Below, one piece after another: positions 62,881 through 64,000 of a DNA stretch of 64,000 nucleotides. Within the stretch, counting starts at the first letter, position 1. Each line of letters starts with the position of its first letter. The notes below the pieces were generated by a model. It saw nothing but the letters and a program-made list of their open reading frames with translations. It made no database searches and had not been told where the DNA came from. The stretch is from Acidisarcina polymorpha. Its GTDB lineage: Bacteria; Acidobacteriota; Terriglobia; Terriglobales; Acidobacteriaceae. The DNA is taken from the NCBI RefSeq assembly GCF_003330725.1, contig NZ_CP030840.1:5946116-6010115 (forward strand), written 5' to 3'. The position numbers were made by a program, and so were the translations under genes.

Positions 62881-64000
62881 TTAGCCCCTGCTCTGGAGCG
62901 GTTTAGAGACCGACTCCAGAGATTTGTTCGCCGCTTCGACGCCAATTGTCCATTCGCAAAGGGCGGCGAGCAGCATTAGTACCGCTCCCAGGGCGTAGCC
63001 TAGGGCTACACGACTCTTAGAGCCGGTCGCAATGAGCACTCCGAAGAGCACGGGTGCTCCGGCACCGCCGATGAGCGTCCCTGCGGCGTAAAAGATGGCG
63101 ATCGCGAACGCCCGAATCTCGAGGGGGAATATTTCGCTGACGGTCAAGTACGCAGCGCTCGCTGCGGACGAAGCAATAAAGAAGATCACTGCAAATAGAA
63201 TCCCGAGACCTTTGGCTCCAATCATTCCGTGCGAGAAGGGATAGATGCTGGCGGCAAGAAGCAATCCCGAGATACCATAAGTGGCTGTAATCATCGGCTT
63301 TCTACCTATTGTGTCGAATAGGCGGCCAAGCAGGATAGGACCGAAGAAGCTTGCTATTGCGAAGGGCAGCAGATGAAGAGGCAGGTCTTGGTCAGAGACA
63401 TTGTAAAACTTCTTGACCACCAGTCCATAGGTAAAGAACACAGCATTGAAGAAGAATGACTGGCCTATCATCAGCACCAATCCTAGAAATGAGCGTTGGC
63501 GATTCTCTCCTAACATGTTGGCGAAGATTTCTTTCCACGGCGTGTGGTCTCGCACTGAGAGCTGCAATTTGTCGCCCTCCGGCCGGGGGAGTTCGCCCGC
63601 TCCCTTTGAAACTTTATCCTCAATGTCCTTGACGATCTTCTCCGCCTGTTCCTCGCGACCGCGTAGCATGAGCCACCGCGGGCTTTCGGGAACAAAGAGT
63701 CGCAAGGCCAATACCGCAATGCCCAAGCTGCCGCCAATCCCAAAGGCATATCGCCAGCCGCGCTCTGGCGAGAACAGATGCCCGTGGAGCAAGTAGAGAG
63801 TGGCAAGAGACCCGATCGACGCCCCTACCCAGAAGGTCGCGTTGACCGCAAGATCTACAGTACCGCGCACCTTACTCGGAATTAGCTCATCAACGGCGGA
63901 GTTGATGGCGGCGTATTCGCCCCCGATGCCTAAACCTGTAAGAGAGCGGAACAGCATGAACGTGAGAAAGTTGCCGGAAAAGGCTGTCGCCACCGTGGCG
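62881..64000 (-). CDS. MFS metabolite transporter, N-terminus beyond window
   Basis: Major facilitator superfamily carrier. 373 residues are visible and the frame is still open at 64000, so roughly the first 100-130 residues (three helices) are missing. FRSLTGLGIGGEYAAINSAV near the visible N-terminus and RGTVDLAVNATFWVGASIGS match the sugar-porter/metabolite:H+ symporter branch. PESPRWLMLRGREEQAEKIV is the loop after helix 6, and GRLFDTIGRKPMITATYGIS is the repeated MFS signature before helix 8. The remaining helices and a short cytoplasmic tail are intact. A sugar, aromatic or organic acid is the likely substrate. It ends 10 bp from the convergent SDR stop, with no obvious terminator. Confidence 0.88.
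   Translation of the reverse strand, partial: ATVATAFSGNFLTFMLFRSLTGLGIGGEYAAINSAVDELIPSKVRGTVDLAVNATFWVGASIGSLATLYLLHGHLFSPERGWRYAFGIGGSLGIAVLALRLFVPESPRWLMLRGREEQAEKIVKDIEDKVSKGAGELPRPEGDKLQLSVRDHTPWKEIFANMLGENRQRSFLGLVLMIGQSFFFNAVFFTYGLVVKKFYNVSDQDLPLHLLPFAIASFFGPILLGRLFDTIGRKPMITATYGISGLLLAASIYPFSHGMIGAKGLGILFAVIFFIASSAASAAYLTVSEIFPLEIRAFAIAIFYAAGTLIGGAGAPVLFGVLIATGSKSRVALGYALGAVLMLLAALCEWTIGVEAANKSLESVSKPLQSRG

Overview
The window comes from a motile, GC-rich, Gram-negative chromosome. It most resembles an acidobacterium (Terriglobia/Acidobacteriaceae-like). That placement is inferred from the gene mix: a large Oar-type TonB-dependent receptor with an N-terminal carboxypeptidase-regulatory-like domain, several Tat-signal aldo/keto reductases, and divergent TesA/YbbAP. 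No phylogeny was computed. There are no rRNA or tRNA genes, CRISPR arrays, transposases or prophage genes. Almost everything is ordinary chromosomal coding sequence in tightly packed, often translationally coupled operons.

Layout: (1) 1-3.6 kb, end of a flagellar filament cluster (fliC, 5' truncated; fliD; fliS). (2) 3.8-13.2 kb, an ABC exporter half, a HAD hydrolase, a DsbD-like reductant conduit with a thioredoxin-fold partner, rarA and a secreted GH31 glycosidase. (3) 13.3-21.4 kb, a complete-looking arginine operon on the minus strand, in the order argR-argC-argB-argD-argF-argG-argH-NAGS-type acetyltransferase. It is headed by a sigma70-like promoter whose -10 lies inside two ARG boxes spaced exactly 21 bp apart. 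(4) 21.5-28.3 kb, accC/accB with an Xaa-Pro peptidase and a small HTH protein, a phosphofructokinase with pyrophosphate-type residues, and an acyl-CoA synthetase. (5) 28.3-37.4 kb, thiE, two APC permeases, a MOSC protein, a TlpA-like lipoprotein, a glycosyltransferase, two PTPS/QueD paralogues with folE (one has lost its catalytic histidine), and truB. (6) 37.5-43.5 kb, a TesA-like lipoprotein divergent from ybbA-ybbP (the E. coli arrangement), a DoxX-like membrane protein and an alditol-oxidase-like flavoprotein. (7) 43.8-46.1 kb, groES-groEL with a CIRCE operator, an intercistronic terminator-like hairpin and a strong end terminator. (8) 46.4-52.7 kb, two convergent TonB-dependent receptor genes around a shared terminator. 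(9) 53.2-56.2 kb, larE-larC-larB for the nickel-pincer nucleotide (NPN) cofactor, each joined to the next by a 4-bp GTGA overlap, with no larA in view. (10) 56.3-64.0 kb, an oxidoreductase island: four aldo/keto reductases (three close paralogues), a luciferase-like monooxygenase, an SDR and a truncated MFS carrier.

The most unusual region is 50-62 kb. A TonB receptor and the NPN cofactor operon are fired from two candidate promoters that overlap face to face, and they are followed by a set of paralogous aldo/keto reductases. The NPN-dependent enzyme itself is not in the window, so the cofactor's client is unknown. Other points worth following are the PTPS pair, an insertion in GroEL, the groES/groEL intercistronic hairpin and a short tandem duplication at the start of thiE.
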